Shown: positions 41,920 to 53,160, counted from the first letter of the stretch. The stretch is 64,000 bases of DNA from Chitinolyticbacter albus (GCF_024437655.1 NZ_JANBVF010000002.1:62001-126000); one strand, 5' to 3'. Program-made: numbers and translations. Notes: generated by a model from the letters alone, not told the origin.

Positions 41920-42612
41920 GTGAAAAAAATCGGCCTAATTGGCGGGATGGGCTGGGAGTCCACCGCAATTTATTACGCAACGATCAATAAAATAATGAAT
42001 GAGAAAAAAGGTGGGCATCACACCGCAAACATCATTTTGTCATCGATTGATTTTGGCCAGGCTTATCCATTGATCAAGAACAAAAGGCATGAAGAGCTGG
42101 CCAGCCTGATTGAAGACAGCATCAGCACCATTCATGCATCCAATTGCAGTCATGCACTGATTTGCTGCAACACGGCACATCAAGTCTGGCCATATTTGAG
42201 CGAAAAATCCAAGGCCAGCCTTTTGCATATCACGGATTCTGTTTCCGAAAAAGCCGTGGCGCTGAAGTTGAAAAAACTTGGGTTGCTTGGAACCTGGTCT
42301 ACCCTGGAAAGCACGCTGTATGACGAAAGATTGAAGGCTGCGCAAATTGAATGCATCAAGCCGGGCAAAGAAGATGCCCAGGAAATAGATAGGATAATTT
42401 TCGAAGAATTGATGTTTGGCAACATCAATGAAGCGTCAAAATCATTCGTACATCAGTGCATAAATAAAATGACGCGCGAGGGGGCGGATGGCGTTATCCT
42501 GGGCTGCACGGAGTTGCCTATGCTGGTCAAGCAACACGAATACAGCATTGCCGTTCTTGATTCCGTTCATCTTCACTGCCTAGCTGCCATCAGGGTGGCA
42601 CTGGGTCATTGA
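41920..42612 (+). CDS. Aspartate/glutamate racemase family protein (YgeA-like)
   Basis: 230 residues from GTG 41920, with AAAGGA upstream. Family motifs are GLIGGMGWEST, the first catalytic Cys83 in CCNTAH, and the second Cys196 in LGCTELP. Both acid/base cysteines are present, so a cofactor-independent amino acid racemase is expected; YgeA-type enzymes have broad substrates, so the amino acid is unknown. Codon use is AT-rich (AAA, ATA, AGA), unlike the neighbours. One base separates it from the transporter gene. Confidence 0.85.
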   Translation: MKKIGLIGGMGWESTAIYYATINKIMNEKKGGHHTANIILSSIDFGQAYPLIKNKRHEELASLIEDSISTIHASNCSHALICCNTAHQVWPYLSEKSKASLLHITDSVSEKAVALKLKKLGLLGTWSTLESTLYDERLKAAQIECIKPGKEDAQEIDRIIFEELMFGNINEASKSFVHQCINKMTREGADGVILGCTELPMLVKQHEYSIAVLDSVHLHCLAAIRVALGH

Positions 42613-42613
42613 C

Positions 42614-43501
42614 ATGAAAAGATATCTTGCATTCATTGTGGGTATGTTCATCATTGGCAGTTTCTTTGTGGCAAACAAATTGATCGTGATCGATGTACCT
42701 GTTTTTGTCGCGTCGGAAATCAGGCTTGCCACAGGGGCGATTCTTCTTTTTCTTGTGTCGATCTTCTACACTGGCGCCTCCTTCAAAATAGACACAGGTG
42801 ATTTGAAAATCATCGTCCTCCAGGTGTTTTTTGGGGTATTTCTGTTCAGCATTTTTTCGCTGAACGGAATAAAAAGCACAAGCGCAATAAACAGCGGGAT
42901 CATCATGGGCATGACCCCGGTGGCCATGATGCTGCTGGCCATTTTTGCCAAGAAAGAGAAAGTAGGCGGAACTGCTATCGTGGCGGGCCTGATTGCGTTT
43001 GCAGGGGCGGTCAGCTTGAATCTGGCTAATGCAACGAACAATAGTGGGAGTTCGCTGCGTGGAGATGGGCTGGTCTTTCTCGCCATGTTGGGCGAGGCGG
43101 TATTCATCACAGCTGGAAAATTTACCCGCAACCAGATCAACCCGCTGATCATGTCGGCGCTGATGGCCGGAATCGGGGCCTTGATGTTCCTGCCTTTGGC
43201 GCTGATTTCCGCACACAATCTCAACTGGTCTGAAATCAGCATGACATCGTGGGTACTCATGCTTTACAGCGGCATCGGAATTTCTGCGCTTGGCGTATTG
43301 CTGATGAATTATGGCTCCAGAAAACTGCCTATCTCGACTGCGGCATCCCTGACCGCATTGATGCCTGCCAGCACATGCATCCTGGCAGTTGCATTTCTCG
43401 ATGAAAAGTTCAAGTCGGCCCATATACTGGGGTTGGGGTTGATTTTTGCAAGTGCCTTGCTTTCCGGCTTAGGGGCAAAGAAAAATGCTCAGAACATTTA
43501 G
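42614..43501 (+). CDS. EamA/DMT-family exporter
   Basis: 295 residues, about ten membrane helices in two EamA repeats (start [22 protein letters not shown]; second repeat from about residue 155). The E. coli namesake of this family (EamA/YdeD) exports O-acetylserine and cysteine. The next gene is acetyltransferase-like and overlaps this one by 17 bases, so export of an acetylated or racemised amino acid is a reasonable guess. Same low-GC character as the racemase gene. Confidence 0.85.
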   Translation: MKRYLAFIVGMFIIGSFFVANKLIVIDVPVFVASEIRLATGAILLFLVSIFYTGASFKIDTGDLKIIVLQVFFGVFLFSIFSLNGIKSTSAINSGIIMGMTPVAMMLLAIFAKKEKVGGTAIVAGLIAFAGAVSLNLANATNNSGSSLRGDGLVFLAMLGEAVFITAGKFTRNQINPLIMSALMAGIGALMFLPLALISAHNLNWSEISMTSWVLMLYSGIGISALGVLLMNYGSRKLPISTAASLTALMPASTCILAVAFLDEKFKSAHILGLGLIFASALLSGLGAKKNAQNI

Positions 43502-44072
43502 AACCTTCCTAAGACTGACTTATTCAGATGCAACACATATTCTCTCGATAGATCCTGCTGCAAGGTCGATCGTTGAGATTTTTTTCTGCTACCCCGGTTT
43601 TCAAGCGATCACCTGGCACAGAATTGCACGAATGCTTTGGCAGCAGGACATAAAATTCCTGGCAAGAATATGTTCTTCCATCGCGCGCTGGATGACCGGT
43701 GTGGATATTCATCCCGCAGCACGGATAGGCAACAGGGTATTCATCGATCATGGCATGGGTGTGGTGATCGGAGAAACGGCAGAGATTGGCGATTCGTGCA
43801 TCATTTTTCACGGCGTGACATTGGGGAGTGCCAATCTGACTCGGGGCAAGCGGCACCCCCAAGTTGGCGCCAACGTCATCATCGGTGCCGGGGCAAAAAT
43901 CCTCGGCAACATCACGATAGGCGACAATGTGAAAATCGGTGCAAATTCGGTCGTGCTTGAGGACATCGCTGCTGGTGCGACGGTAGTAGGCATTCCGGCA
44001 AGGCTGGTAAACGACGAATATGCCCCGGTATTTCACAATGCCTCGAATGGCGTACCCGCCCTGGTCGAGTAA
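43485..44072 (+). CDS. Serine O-acetyltransferase-like protein (CysE family)
   Basis: 195 residues, shorter than housekeeping CysE (about 270). The left-handed beta-helix runs about 72-170 with [39 protein letters not shown] and GIPARLV; the catalytic His/Asp region (FIDHG) is kept. It probably acetylates serine or a related hydroxy amino acid with acetyl-CoA. No cysK-like gene follows; instead the message ends at a repeat element. Last gene of the racemase-exporter-acetyltransferase unit. Confidence 0.85.
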   Translation: MLRTFRTFLRLTYSDATHILSIDPAARSIVEIFFCYPGFQAITWHRIARMLWQQDIKFLARICSSIARWMTGVDIHPAARIGNRVFIDHGMGVVIGETAEIGDSCIIFHGVTLGSANLTRGKRHPQVGANVIIGAGAKILGNITIGDNVKIGANSVVLEDIAAGATVVGIPARLVNDEYAPVFHNASNGVPALVE

Positions 44073-44254
44073 GTGCCGCTAACAAAATCCTGCTGGCGGC
44101 GTTGCGCTCGCCGGTCGTATACCTCGTACAGCCTGCGACCGAAGGGAGTCCGATTCACCGCCTTTCAGGGCGACCGAAGGGAGTCCGGCTCTCCGCCTTT
44201 CAGGGCGTTTCGCGCGCCTTGCCAGCACCATTGCGCTGCTTTTGTTAGCGACTC
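44073..44254. repeat. Dispersed inverted-repeat element, copy 2, with internal duplication
   Basis: It begins GTGCCGCTAACAAAATCCTGCTGGCGGCGTTG and ends GCTTTTGTTAGCGACTC, so its ends are inverted repeats and its body matches copy 1 at 40224-40335. It starts directly after the cysE-like stop codon. It differs from copy 1 by an insert of two 35-bp direct repeats. No coding capacity is claimed for the short frame crossing it. Confidence 0.8.
44137..44206 (+). repeat. Two tandem 35-bp repeats inside element copy 2
   Basis: GACCGAAGGGAGTCCG... ending TTTCAGGGC occurs at 44137-44171 and again at 44172-44206 with three mismatches. Absent from copy 1, so this insert either expanded here or was lost there. 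Confidence 0.9.
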
Positions 44255-44591
44255 GAAGTGTGGAACCTTGGAGCCCGGGGCCAAGTCGAGGGCCCTACGC
44301 GAACGACCTCCCCCATGAACAGCCCGCCACAAGGGCGGGCTGGCTACCAGGGCAGTTTGCAATCGGCCGGGGCGGCATAAGCACTATACCGCCTAGCCCC
44401 AGCCCCCCGCCCAGAAGAACAACACGGCCAGGGACCAATGGCGTGAAACCAACGCTCGCATCACACTCGGGCGACATCCTGGCCGCTACATTCCGGTTTC
44501 CTGGGCCAGCGACAGGTGCGTCGGATCGGTGGGACACCGATAGCACCCATCGGGCCGCCGCCCAGCCTACAAACCAGGTACAAGCAGCGCT
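44255..44591. other. Gene-free gap between repeat element and glycine-zipper gene
   Basis: No supported gene. It contains one GC-rich hairpin (CAGCCCGCC/GGGCGGGCTG, about 44322-44343) without a T run. Composition returns to that of the chromosome. Confidence 0.5.
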
Positions 44592-45098
44592 TCAGCTGCT
44601 GGAGCGCTGGTCGATCCGCGCCCATGAAGCGCGAGCGGCTTCACGGACGTCGTCCCATTCCAAATCCGAATCACCACGATGGGCATAGTAGTCGGCGCGC
44701 AAATCGCCCTCGGCAGCATCGAAGCTGTGGTCGGAAATACGACTGCGGCCCAAATAGCCGGTGCGATACGCGGCAGCGTAGCGATCATAAGCACTACCGA
44801 CCTCCACATACGGCTCCTTGTCATAGTTGCTGCGCCAGTATTCATCCTCTTCGGTCGGGTTCACCGCCTCGCCTACTTCCGAGCCGATCAGGCCACCCGC
44901 CACTGCGCCGACCGCGGCGCCCACCACCGCACCGACGGGGCCCAGCACCACACCGCCGCCGGCGGCAGCGGAAGCCGCAGTGGCAATGCCGGCAATGCCG
45001 CCCACCGCCGCACCCAGGCCCGTCGTCGCCGGGTGAGCGCCGGGCTCATCGGTGATCGGGTCGCGATTTGCATGCTTGTTGTCGTCCTCGTGTGCCAT
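44592..45098 (-). CDS. Glycine-zipper stress-type protein of unknown function
   Basis: 168 residues, AGGAGA upstream of ATG 45098. An acidic N-terminus is followed by a Gly/Ala-rich membrane-active segment (about 28-76: GLGAAVGGIAGIATAASAAAGGG..., GAVVGAAVGAVAGGLIGSEVGEAV) with GxxxG spacing, then an acidic, tyrosine-rich tail. Similar proteins are common in betaproteobacteria without a defined role. Monocistronic. Confidence 0.75.
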   Translation of the reverse strand: MAHEDDNKHANRDPITDEPGAHPATTGLGAAVGGIAGIATAASAAAGGGVVLGPVGAVVGAAVGAVAGGLIGSEVGEAVNPTEEDEYWRSNYDKEPYVEVGSAYDRYAAAYRTGYLGRSRISDHSFDAAEGDLRADYYAHRGDSDLEWDDVREAARASWARIDQRSSS

Positions 45099-45504
45099 TT
45101 GGGAATCTCCTTTCGCATGGCACGCCGCTGTTGCCGCGCGCCGGTTGGTGAAGTTAGCCAGGTTGTCACCGGACTTGACCTCAGCCTACGCCGCGCCATT
45201 TTTCATGCCTGTAGGCGCATGCCGCAAAGCCATGCAGGACGCACGCGGCCCCCACGGTGGCACCCGCACACGCAAGTGCCCAAGGCGGTATGTCGCGGCT
45301 CCACTTTGAGGAAGGAAATCCTGCGCAGGCCAGGTGCGACGAGCACGGCTTGCGGCTACAGATCGGTATCGGCGCGCACAGAAGTCTGCATGATCGGGGG
45401 CGATTGAAGCGGTGGGGATCCCGCTAAGCGAGGTGCGGCTGGTGCTGCCGGAGCGGCAGAGAAGGAGGGAGTCGAGCTGAGTCTGAGCCCGTACCAACAG
45501 AGGC
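45099..45504. other. Gene-free 406-base gap
   Basis: Contains the upstream region of the glycine-zipper gene (ribosome binding site AGGAGA at about 45103-45108). No RNA gene, repeat or convincing frame is seen; the open frames crossing it read through the adjacent tRNA-Pro or lack start signals. Confidence 0.5.
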
Positions 45505-45547
45505 CAAAAAACAACAAGGGGCTAGCTTGCGCTAACCCCTTGTTTTG
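45505..45547 (-). terminator. Rho-independent terminator of tRNA-Pro
   Basis: On the minus strand CAAGGGGTTAGC / GCTAGCCCCTTG with loop GCAA (one mismatch), followed by TTGTTTTTT, starting a few bases after the tRNA CCA end. Confidence 0.88.
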
Positions 45548-45549
45548 TC

Positions 45550-45626
45550 TGGTCGGAATGGCGGGATTCGAACTCGCGACCCCTTGCACCCCATGCAAGT
45601 GCGCTACCAGGCTGCGCTACATTCCG
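45550..45626 (-). tRNA. tRNA-Pro (anticodon GGG)
   Basis: 77 nt on the minus strand beginning CGGAATGTAGCGCAG; acceptor stem CGGAATG/CATTCCG, anticodon stem CTTGC/GCAAG with loop ATGGGGT (anticodon GGG), T-arm GTTCGAATC, encoded CCA at 45550-45552. It follows the merR gene, the usual betaproteobacterial order after ihfA. Confidence 0.95.
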
Positions 45627-45687
45627 AGAGAGACGCGATTATAACGAAGCCCGATCGGCTTGCCTAGCGGCTTGTGTGGCGGATATT

Positions 45688-46044
45688 TCAGTCTTCCAGC
45701 CAAGCCAGCAATGCCTGTAATTCGCCGCGCACTTCGCCGATCACATCGACCTCGGGCATTTCCTCACCGGGGTGGGCCAGCTGGTTGCGCGCACCGCTGA
45801 TGGTGAAGCCCTGCTCATACAACAGCGAGCGGATGCGCCGCACCAGCAGCACCTCGTGGTGCTGGTAGTAGCGCCGGTTGCCACGGCGCTTCACCGGCTT
45901 CAGTTGCGTGAATTCCTGCTCCCAGTAGCGCAGCACGTGCGGCTTCACGCCGCACAGCTCGCTTACCTCACCGATGGTGAAGTAACGCTTGGCAGGAATC
46001 GATGGCAGTTCACTGGTCGGAACGACGTTGCTGCTGTTTTGCAT
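45688..46044 (-). CDS. MerR-family transcriptional regulator
   Basis: 118 residues: winged helix MerR domain ([25 protein letters not shown]...[15 protein letters not shown]) and a short C-terminal coiled region. It lacks metal-binding cysteines in a C-terminal loop, so it is not a metal sensor. Conserved beside ihfA in betaproteobacteria; target unknown. Its start lies inside ihfA, an overlap of 35 bases. Confidence 0.9.
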   Translation of the reverse strand: MQNSSNVVPTSELPSIPAKRYFTIGEVSELCGVKPHVLRYWEQEFTQLKPVKRRGNRRYYQHHEVLLVRRIRSLLYEQGFTISGARNQLAHPGEEMPEVDVIGEVRGELQALLAWLED

Positions 46045-46327
46045 AGTGGACTTCCACCAGTCCCTTCAGCTTCTGACTCGCATGAAAAGTGACAACGCGA
46101 CGCGCAGAAATCGGAATTTCCTCGCCGGTCTTGGGATTGCGCCCTGGGCGCTGTGGCTTGTCGCGCAGCTGGAAATTGCCAAAGCCGGAAAGCTTCACCG
46201 AATCGCCCTGAGCCAGGGCGGTACGGATTTCCTCGAAGAAGGCTTCGACCATGTCCTTCGCTTCGCGCTTGTTCAAACCCACCTTGTCGAACAGTAGATC
46301 GGCAAGATCCGCCTTGGTGAGCGTCAT
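46010..46327 (-). CDS. ihfA: Integration host factor subunit alpha
   Basis: 105 residues from ATG 46327 ([10 protein letters not shown]). HU/IHF fold: [65 protein letters not shown], including the Pro in the DNA-intercalating beta-arm. An in-frame ATG at 46381, 7 bases after the pheT stop, would add 18 residues; neither start has a strong ribosome binding site and homologues begin MTLTK. It bends DNA with IhfB. Part of the pheST-ihfA operon. Confidence 0.93.
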   Translation of the reverse strand: MTLTKADLADLLFDKVGLNKREAKDMVEAFFEEIRTALAQGDSVKLSGFGNFQLRDKPQRPGRNPKTGEEIPISARRVVTFHASQKLKGLVEVHYAKQQQRRSDQ

Positions 46328-46388
46328 TGTTGTATTTTCGGTACTGCTCGAGGGCATAGAAGGACGAAACGGGAAATTCATAAGGGTC

Positions 46389-48743
46389 TCAAACTCTCAA
46401 TGTCGCGCCTGCAGCCTCCGCTTGGCGAACGAGCTTCGCCACTGCGGCATCGACTTCTTCATCGGTCAGAGTTTTGTGAGTATCTTGCATTAACACCTTG
46501 AAAGCAAGGCTCTTTTTTCCCTCTACCACACCCTTGCCACGGTAGACGTCAAATAGCGCGATCTCAGTCACAAAGCCAGCTGCAGCGGATTTCAGCGTGG
46601 TCAGCAGGCTGCCAACCTCGACAACATCGTCGACGATCAGCGCCAGATCGCGGCGCACGCCCTGGAACTTCGAGACCGGCTTGGCCTCGACCTTGGCCAC
46701 GGCAACGAGCCCGGCCACCGCGAGTTCGAACAGCACCGGCGCGCTGACGAGCTCATAGGCCTGCACCCACTGCGGATGCAACTCGCCGATCACACCGATC
46801 GCGCGGCCTTCCAGCACCACTTCGGCGCTGCGGCCCGGATGCAATGCCGGGTGGCTGGCACGACTGAACTCGGCGACGCGCGGCGCGAGCAGCGCCTCCA
46901 CATCGGCCTTCACGTCGTAAAAGTCGACGCGCTCCTTGCCCTCGCCCCACTGCTCGGCCTCCCGCGTACCCCAGGCGAGGCCGGCGATCAGCTCGGGCTG
47001 GTCGGCCGCATCGCGGCTCTTGAACACGCGCGCGAGTTCGAACAGGCGCACGCGATCATGCTTGCGATTCAGGTTGTGCTTGAGTGCGGCCACCAGGCCA
47101 CCGATCAGGGTCGAGCGCATCACGCTCATCTGGCTGGCGATCGGATTGATCAGCTTCACCGGGCTCACGTTGCCGGCGAAATCGGCTTCCCACTTTTCCT
47201 CTACGAAGGCGTAGTTGATCGCCTCCTGGTAATCGCGCGCCACCAAAATGTTCTTGAGCGCGGTCTTGCCACGGGCGTCGCCCGGCTGCGGCAGCATGGC
47301 GAGCTTGGCGTTCGATGCGGCCACCGGCACATTGTCGTAGCCGTAGACGCGCGCGATCTCTTCGATCAGGTCTTCCTCGATCTCGATATCGAAGCGATAG
47401 GACGGCGGGGTTACGGTGATGACATCACCGGCCAGCTCGGTACCAAGGCCAAGGCGTTGCAGGATGGCAATAATGTCGGCGGCGGGTAACGTCACGCCCA
47501 GCACACGGGCGACGCGTGAAACGCGCAGCGCCACCGGATTGCGCGCTGGCAACTCGGCGATGCTCTCGACGATAGGGCCCGCCTCGCCGCCGCACAGCTC
47601 CAACACCAATTGCGTCGCGCGCTCGAGCGCTTCGCGACAGTTGCCAAAATCGACACCGCGCTCGAAGCGGTGCGACGAATCGGACGAGAAGCCCAGGCGC
47701 CGCGCCTTGCCGGCGATCACGGCCGGCGCGAAGAAAGCAGATTCCAGAAAGATGTCGCGCGTGGCTTCGGTCACGCCGGTGTCGGCGCCACCCATGATGC
47801 CGGCGAGTGCCACGGGCTTCTTGTCGTCCGCGATCACCAGCATGTCGGCGTCCAGCGTCAGCTCCTTGTCGTTGAGCAGCGTGAGCTTCTCGCCCGGCTG
47901 CGCCAGCCGCGCGGTGATGTCGCCTTCGAGCTTGGCAAGATCAAACGCGTGCATGGGCTGGCCGAGTTCCAGCAGCACGTAGTTGGTGATGTCGACGATG
48001 GCCGAGATAGCCCGGATGCCCGAGCGCGCCAGGCGCTGCTTCATCCAGTCTGGGGTGGCCGCGGCCTGATTCACGTTCTTCACCACGCGGCCGGCGTAGC
48101 GCGGGCAGGCGGCAGGCGCGCCCAGCGTTACACTGCGCACGTCGTCGCAACGCGGTGCCACCGGGGCGATCACGACCGGGGTCTGCGTGGCGCCGGTCAG
48201 CGCGGCGACTTCACGGGCAATGCCCTTGATCGACAGGCAGTCAGTGCGATTGGGGGTGAGCTTGAGCGTCAGCAGCTGGTCGTCGAGCTGCAGATAGTCG
48301 CGCAGCGGCGCGCCGACCGGTGCATCGGCCGGCAGCACGAGCAGGCCGTCGACACCATCGGGAATGCCAAGCTCGTCGCCCGAGCACAGCATGCCGAACG
48401 ATTCGACACCGCGCACCTTGGCGCGCTTGATCTGGAAGTCGCCCGGCAGGCTGGCACCGATGCGCGCGCACGGCACCTTGAGGCCGGGAGCGACATTGGG
48501 CGCGCCGCAGACAATCTGCAGCGGCTCGGCTTCGCCGACGTTCACGCTGCAGATATTGAGGCGGTCGGCATCCGGATGCTTGCTGGTCGACAGCACTTCG
48601 GCGACGAACACGTTGTCGAAGGCCGGCGCTGCGGCCTCCTGCTCTTCCACTTCCAGCCCCGCCATCGTCAGCAGGTGCGAGAGTTCGTCGGCGCTCAGGG
48701 CCGGGTTCACCCAGCTGCGCAGCCATTGTTCGGAGAATTTCAT
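46389..48743 (-). CDS. pheT: Phenylalanyl-tRNA synthetase beta subunit
   Basis: 784 residues: N-terminal tRNA-binding OB domain (about 40-150, [26 protein letters not shown]), B3/B4 editing domain, B5, and a C-terminal anticodon-binding FDX-ACB domain ([18 protein letters not shown]). It pairs with PheS to charge tRNA-Phe. It starts 60 bases after pheS. Confidence 0.97.
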   Translation of the reverse strand: MKFSEQWLRSWVNPALSADELSHLLTMAGLEVEEQEAAAPAFDNVFVAEVLSTSKHPDADRLNICSVNVGEAEPLQIVCGAPNVAPGLKVPCARIGASLPGDFQIKRAKVRGVESFGMLCSGDELGIPDGVDGLLVLPADAPVGAPLRDYLQLDDQLLTLKLTPNRTDCLSIKGIAREVAALTGATQTPVVIAPVAPRCDDVRSVTLGAPAACPRYAGRVVKNVNQAAATPDWMKQRLARSGIRAISAIVDITNYVLLELGQPMHAFDLAKLEGDITARLAQPGEKLTLLNDKELTLDADMLVIADDKKPVALAGIMGGADTGVTEATRDIFLESAFFAPAVIAGKARRLGFSSDSSHRFERGVDFGNCREALERATQLVLELCGGEAGPIVESIAELPARNPVALRVSRVARVLGVTLPAADIIAILQRLGLGTELAGDVITVTPPSYRFDIEIEEDLIEEIARVYGYDNVPVAASNAKLAMLPQPGDARGKTALKNILVARDYQEAINYAFVEEKWEADFAGNVSPVKLINPIASQMSVMRSTLIGGLVAALKHNLNRKHDRVRLFELARVFKSRDAADQPELIAGLAWGTREAEQWGEGKERVDFYDVKADVEALLAPRVAEFSRASHPALHPGRSAEVVLEGRAIGVIGELHPQWVQAYELVSAPVLFELAVAGLVAVAKVEAKPVSKFQGVRRDLALIVDDVVEVGSLLTTLKSAAAGFVTEIALFDVYRGKGVVEGKKSLAFKVLMQDTHKTLTDEEVDAAVAKLVRQAEAAGATLRV

Positions 48744-48803
48744 ATTGAGGATTCCGCTCGATGTCGTCGCACAGCGGCCGGCACACGCCGGCCGCTCATG
48801 GCA

Positions 48804-49905
<1,102 letters not shown>

Positions 49906-49917
49906 ACCACTTGCCGA

Positions 49918-50277
49918 TCAGGCAGCGAGGCTCGCCTTGGCTTGTTCAACAAACTTGGCAAAAGCCGGCTTGTCGAACACGGCGAGGTCGGCCAGGACCT
50001 TGCGGTCCACTTCGATGCCGGCCTTCTTCAGACCGTTCATGAAGCGGCTGTACGCCAGACCCAGTTCACGCGAGGCGGCGTTGATACGCGCAATCCACAG
50101 CGTGCGGAACTGACGCTTCCTTTGACGACGGTCACGGTAGGCGTATTGACCGGCCTTCATCACCGCTTGCTTGGCGATCCGGTATACGTTCTTGCGACGG
50201 CCGCGATAGCCCTTCGCCAGATTCAGGATTTTCTTGTGACGGGCGCGTGCCGTTACACCACGTTTAACGCGAGGCAT
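49918..50277 (-). CDS. rplT: 50S ribosomal protein L20
   Basis: 119 residues: [62 protein letters not shown] is the conserved L20 N-terminus. Besides ribosome assembly, L20 is a known translational repressor of its own operon in E. coli and Bacillus. It is 16 bases after rpmI. Confidence 0.98.
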   Translation of the reverse strand: MPRVKRGVTARARHKKILNLAKGYRGRRKNVYRIAKQAVMKAGQYAYRDRRQRKRQFRTLWIARINAASRELGLAYSRFMNGLKKAGIEVDRKVLADLAVFDKPAFAKFVEQAKASLAA

Positions 50278-50293
50278 GTTCTATCTCCTTTGG

Positions 50294-50491
50294 TTACGCG
50301 TAGGGCAACATTGCGCGCACGTGACCCATATTGGTCGCGTCGATCTGCGAAGTACCGCGCAGCTGGCGCTTGTTCTTGGTGGTTTTCTTGGTCAGGATGT
50401 GGCGCTTGAACGCGTGAGCGCGCTTGATGCCACCGCTACCCTGAACCTTGAAGCGCTTCTTGGCGCCACTCTTGGTTTTCATCTTGGGCAT
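50294..50491 (-). CDS. rpmI: 50S ribosomal protein L35
   Basis: 65 residues: [36 protein letters not shown]. Ribosome binding site AGGAGC upstream. A long-range inverted repeat lies between infC and this start, a candidate site for L20 control. Confidence 0.98.
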   Translation of the reverse strand: MPKMKTKSGAKKRFKVQGSGGIKRAHAFKRHILTKKTTKNKRQLRGTSQIDATNMGHVRAMLPYA

Positions 50492-50517
50492 GGAAATGCT
50501 CCTAGGACGTTAGATTT

Positions 50518-50605
50518 GGCGACAGGCGCCCCTGAGGGACTTGATGCCTGGCACCACGCTTTTGTTGCGACAACCGGTCTTTCAACCTTGACGGGCGCTG
50601 TCGCC
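50518..50605 (-). promoter_or_regulatory. Long-range inverted repeat in the infC-rpmI spacer (candidate L20 operator)
   Basis: The arms GGCGACAGCGCCC (50593-50605, minus strand) and GGGCGCCTGTCGCC (50518-50531) pair over 13 bp with a single bulge and enclose about 61 bases, 17 bases from the rpmI ribosome binding site. In E. coli, L20 binds a long-range structure in this spacer and represses rpmI-rplT. The position and shape fit; binding is inferred. Confidence 0.5.
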
Positions 50606-50640
50606 AGCCCGTTGAACCTGCTGCTTACTTCTTCAGCCGT

Positions 50641-51162
50641 TTACTTCTTCTTGGGCGCCAGCATCATGATCATCTGGCGGCCTTCCAGCTTGGGAAACTG
50701 CTCGACGGCGGCCAGTTCAGTCAGATCCGCTTCGACTCGCTTCAGCTGGGCCAGACCGATTTCCTGATGGGCCATTTCCCGGCCCCGGAACCGCAGCGTC
50801 ACCTTGCACTTGTCGCCGTCTTCCAGGAAGCGGATCAGATTGCGCAGCTTCACCTGGTAATCGTTCTCGTCCGTACCCGGGCGCAGCTTCACTTCCTTGA
50901 TCTGGATCTGCTTCTGCTTGAGCTTGGCGGCATGTTCGCGCTTGGACTTCTCGTACTTGAACTTGCCGTAGTCCATGATGCGGCAGACCGGGGGCTGCGC
51001 CATCGGCGCGATTTCCACCAGATCCACTTCGGCTTCTTCAGCCATCGCCATGGCTTGCGCCAGGCTCACGATACCGAGCTGATCACCTTCCAGCCCTTGC
51101 AGACGAACTTCGCGCGCGGTGATTTCACCATTGATCCGCGGTTCTTTATCCTGAGCAGCTAT
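50641..51162 (-). CDS. infC: Translation initiation factor IF-3, with an ATA start codon
   Basis: 173 residues when read from ATA at 51162, the standard IF-3 length: [76 protein letters not shown] and [14 protein letters not shown] lies seven bases before the ATA, and no ATG, GTG or TTG exists in frame between the thrS stop and residue 32. The GTG at 51069 would delete most of the N-terminal domain. Non-canonical starts (AUU in E. coli) let IF-3 repress its own translation. It follows thrS by 51 bases. Confidence 0.93.
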   Translation of the reverse strand: MAAQDKEPRINGEITAREVRLQGLEGDQLGIVSLAQAMAMAEEAEVDLVEIAPMAQPPVCRIMDYGKFKYEKSKREHAAKLKQKQIQIKEVKLRPGTDENDYQVKLRNLIRFLEDGDKCKVTLRFRGREMAHQEIGLAQLKRVEADLTELAAVEQFPKLEGRQMIMMLAPKKK

Positions 51163-51213
51163 CGCCGTTCTCCAATTCAGACAAAAGAAAAACCGTGCGC
51201 CTCGGGTTGTGAC

Positions 51214-53118
51214 TCAGCCCTGGGGGGTTTCAGCTGCAACGCGCTCAATCAGCGCCTGCACCGACATCTGCCCGAGGTCTTCGCCACTACGGCTACGCAC
51301 GGCCACCAAGCCCGCCGCCTTTTCCTTGTCGCCGACAACCAGCTGGAAAGGAAGGCGTTGCAAGCTATGTTCGCGGATTTTATAGGTTATTTTCTCATTC
51401 CTCAAGTCGGCCTCGGCGCGCAGGCCCGCGGCGCGCAGTTGCGCGGCCACATCGGCGGCATATTCACGCTGCGCTTCGGAGATATTCATCACCATGACCT
51501 GGGTCGGCGCGAGCCACGCCGGGAAGGCGCCGGCGAAGTTCTCGATCAGGATGCCGAGGAAGCGCTCCATCGAGCCGACGATGGCCCGGTGCAGCATCAC
51601 TGGCCGCTGGCGCGAGTTGTCCTCGGCCACGTATTCCGGGCCGAAGCGCTCGGGCAGCACGAAATCGAGCTGCAGCGTGCCGCATTGCCAGGAGCGACCG
51701 ATCGCATCCTTGATGTGGTATTCGATCTTGGGACCGTAAAAGGCACCCTCGCCCGGCAGCTCTTCCCATTCGACGCCACAGGCGCGCAGTGCTTCGCGCA
51801 GGCCGTGCTCGGCCTTGTCCCAGCCCTCGTCGTTCCCGGCGCGTTTGTCTGGGCGCAATGCCAGCTTGATTGCGATGCCAGCAAAGCCGAAATCCTCGTA
51901 CACGCTCATCGCCAGCGCGTGGAAGGTCTTGGCCTCCTCGATCAACTGACTTTCCATGCAGAAGATATGCGCGTCGTCCTGAGTGAAGCCGCGCACGCGC
52001 ATCAGGCCGTGTAGCGCGCCGGACGGCTCATTGCGGTGACAACCGCCGAACTCGGCCAGGCGCAGCGGCAGGTCGCGATACGAGCGCAAGTGGTTGCTGA
52101 AAATCTGGATATGGCCCGGACAGTTCATCGGCTTCACCGCGTAGGTGCGCTTTTCCGATTCGGTGATGAACATGTTTTCCTGGTAATTCTCCCAGTGGCC
52201 CGACTTCTCCCACAGCGAGCGGTCCATCATCATCGGCGTGCGCACTTCCTGGTAGCCGGCCTTGGCGAGGCGGCGGCGCAGGTATTGTTCGACCGATTGC
52301 CACAGGCTCCAGCCTTTGGGATGCCAGAACACCATGCCCGGCGCCTCTTCCTGCATATGAAAGAGATCGAGCGCCTTGCCGATTTTGCGGTGATCGCGCT
52401 TTTCCGCCTCTTCCAGCCGGTGCAGATAGGCGTCGAGGTCTTCCTTCTTGGTCCAGGCCGTGCCGTAGACACGCGTCAGCATCTCGTTGCGGCTGTCGCC
52501 ACGCCAGTAGGCGCCGGCGACCTTCATCAGCTTGAACACCTTGAGCTTGCCCGTGGACGGCACGTGCGGCCCGCGGCACAAGTCGGTGAAATCGCCCTCG
52601 CGATACAGGCTCAGCACCTCGCCTTGCGGGATAGCTTCGATGATCTCAGCCTTGTAGGCCTCGCCGATGCCCTTGAAGTAGGCAATCGCCTCGTCGCGCG
52701 GCAACTCGTAGCGCTCGACCGGGATGTCCTGCTTGGCGAGCTCGGCCATCTTTTTCTCGATCGCCTCGAGATCCTCCGGCGTGAAGGGGCGCTCGTAGCT
52801 GAAGTCGTAGAAGAAGCCGTCCTCGATCACCGGGCCGATCGTGACCTGGGCGCTGGGAAACAGCGACTTGACCGCGTAGGCCAACAGGTGGGCCGTGGAA
52901 TGGCGGATCACGTCCAGGCCTTCCGCATCCTTGTCGGTCACGATGGCGAGCCGCACGTCACGCTCGATCAGGTAACTGGTATCGACCAGCACGCCGTCAA
53001 CCTTGCCGGCCAGCGCGGCACGCGCCAGGCCCGCGCCGATACTGGCAGCAACGCCAGCCACGGTGACGGGCGCGTCAAATTGACGTTGGGAACCATCGGG
53101 AAGCGTAATCGTGGGCAT
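51214..53118 (-). CDS. thrS: Threonyl-tRNA synthetase
   Basis: 634 residues from ATG 53118 (MPTITLPDG), with AGGTGG upstream; a GTG at 53127 overlaps that site. TGS domain, editing domain with [11 protein letters not shown] and the zinc-binding HxxxH region, catalytic motifs ([85 protein letters not shown]) and a C-terminal anticodon-binding domain. The upstream leader contains a threonine-rich peptide and a terminator, suggesting attenuation control. Confidence 0.98.
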   Translation of the reverse strand: MPTITLPDGSQRQFDAPVTVAGVAASIGAGLARAALAGKVDGVLVDTSYLIERDVRLAIVTDKDAEGLDVIRHSTAHLLAYAVKSLFPSAQVTIGPVIEDGFFYDFSYERPFTPEDLEAIEKKMAELAKQDIPVERYELPRDEAIAYFKGIGEAYKAEIIEAIPQGEVLSLYREGDFTDLCRGPHVPSTGKLKVFKLMKVAGAYWRGDSRNEMLTRVYGTAWTKKEDLDAYLHRLEEAEKRDHRKIGKALDLFHMQEEAPGMVFWHPKGWSLWQSVEQYLRRRLAKAGYQEVRTPMMMDRSLWEKSGHWENYQENMFITESEKRTYAVKPMNCPGHIQIFSNHLRSYRDLPLRLAEFGGCHRNEPSGALHGLMRVRGFTQDDAHIFCMESQLIEEAKTFHALAMSVYEDFGFAGIAIKLALRPDKRAGNDEGWDKAEHGLREALRACGVEWEELPGEGAFYGPKIEYHIKDAIGRSWQCGTLQLDFVLPERFGPEYVAEDNSRQRPVMLHRAIVGSMERFLGILIENFAGAFPAWLAPTQVMVMNISEAQREYAADVAAQLRAAGLRAEADLRNEKITYKIREHSLQRLPFQLVVGDKEKAAGLVAVRSRSGEDLGQMSVQALIERVAAETPQG

Positions 53119-53160
53119 CTCGTCCACCTGTCTCGCGTTGAGGTTGCAGCCCTGAAGGGC

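Noticed and set aside
44295-44546. 83-residue minus-strand frame after the repeat element
   Set aside because: No ribosome binding site, composition of random GC-rich sequence, no recognisable motif.
45186-45598. Minus-strand frames upstream of the glycine-zipper gene
   Set aside because: One reads through tRNA-Pro and the others lack start signals; treated as non-coding.
51069-51069. GTG start for infC giving 142 residues
   Set aside because: It would remove conserved N-terminal residues ([14 protein letters not shown]); the ATA with proper ribosome binding site spacing restores the normal length.
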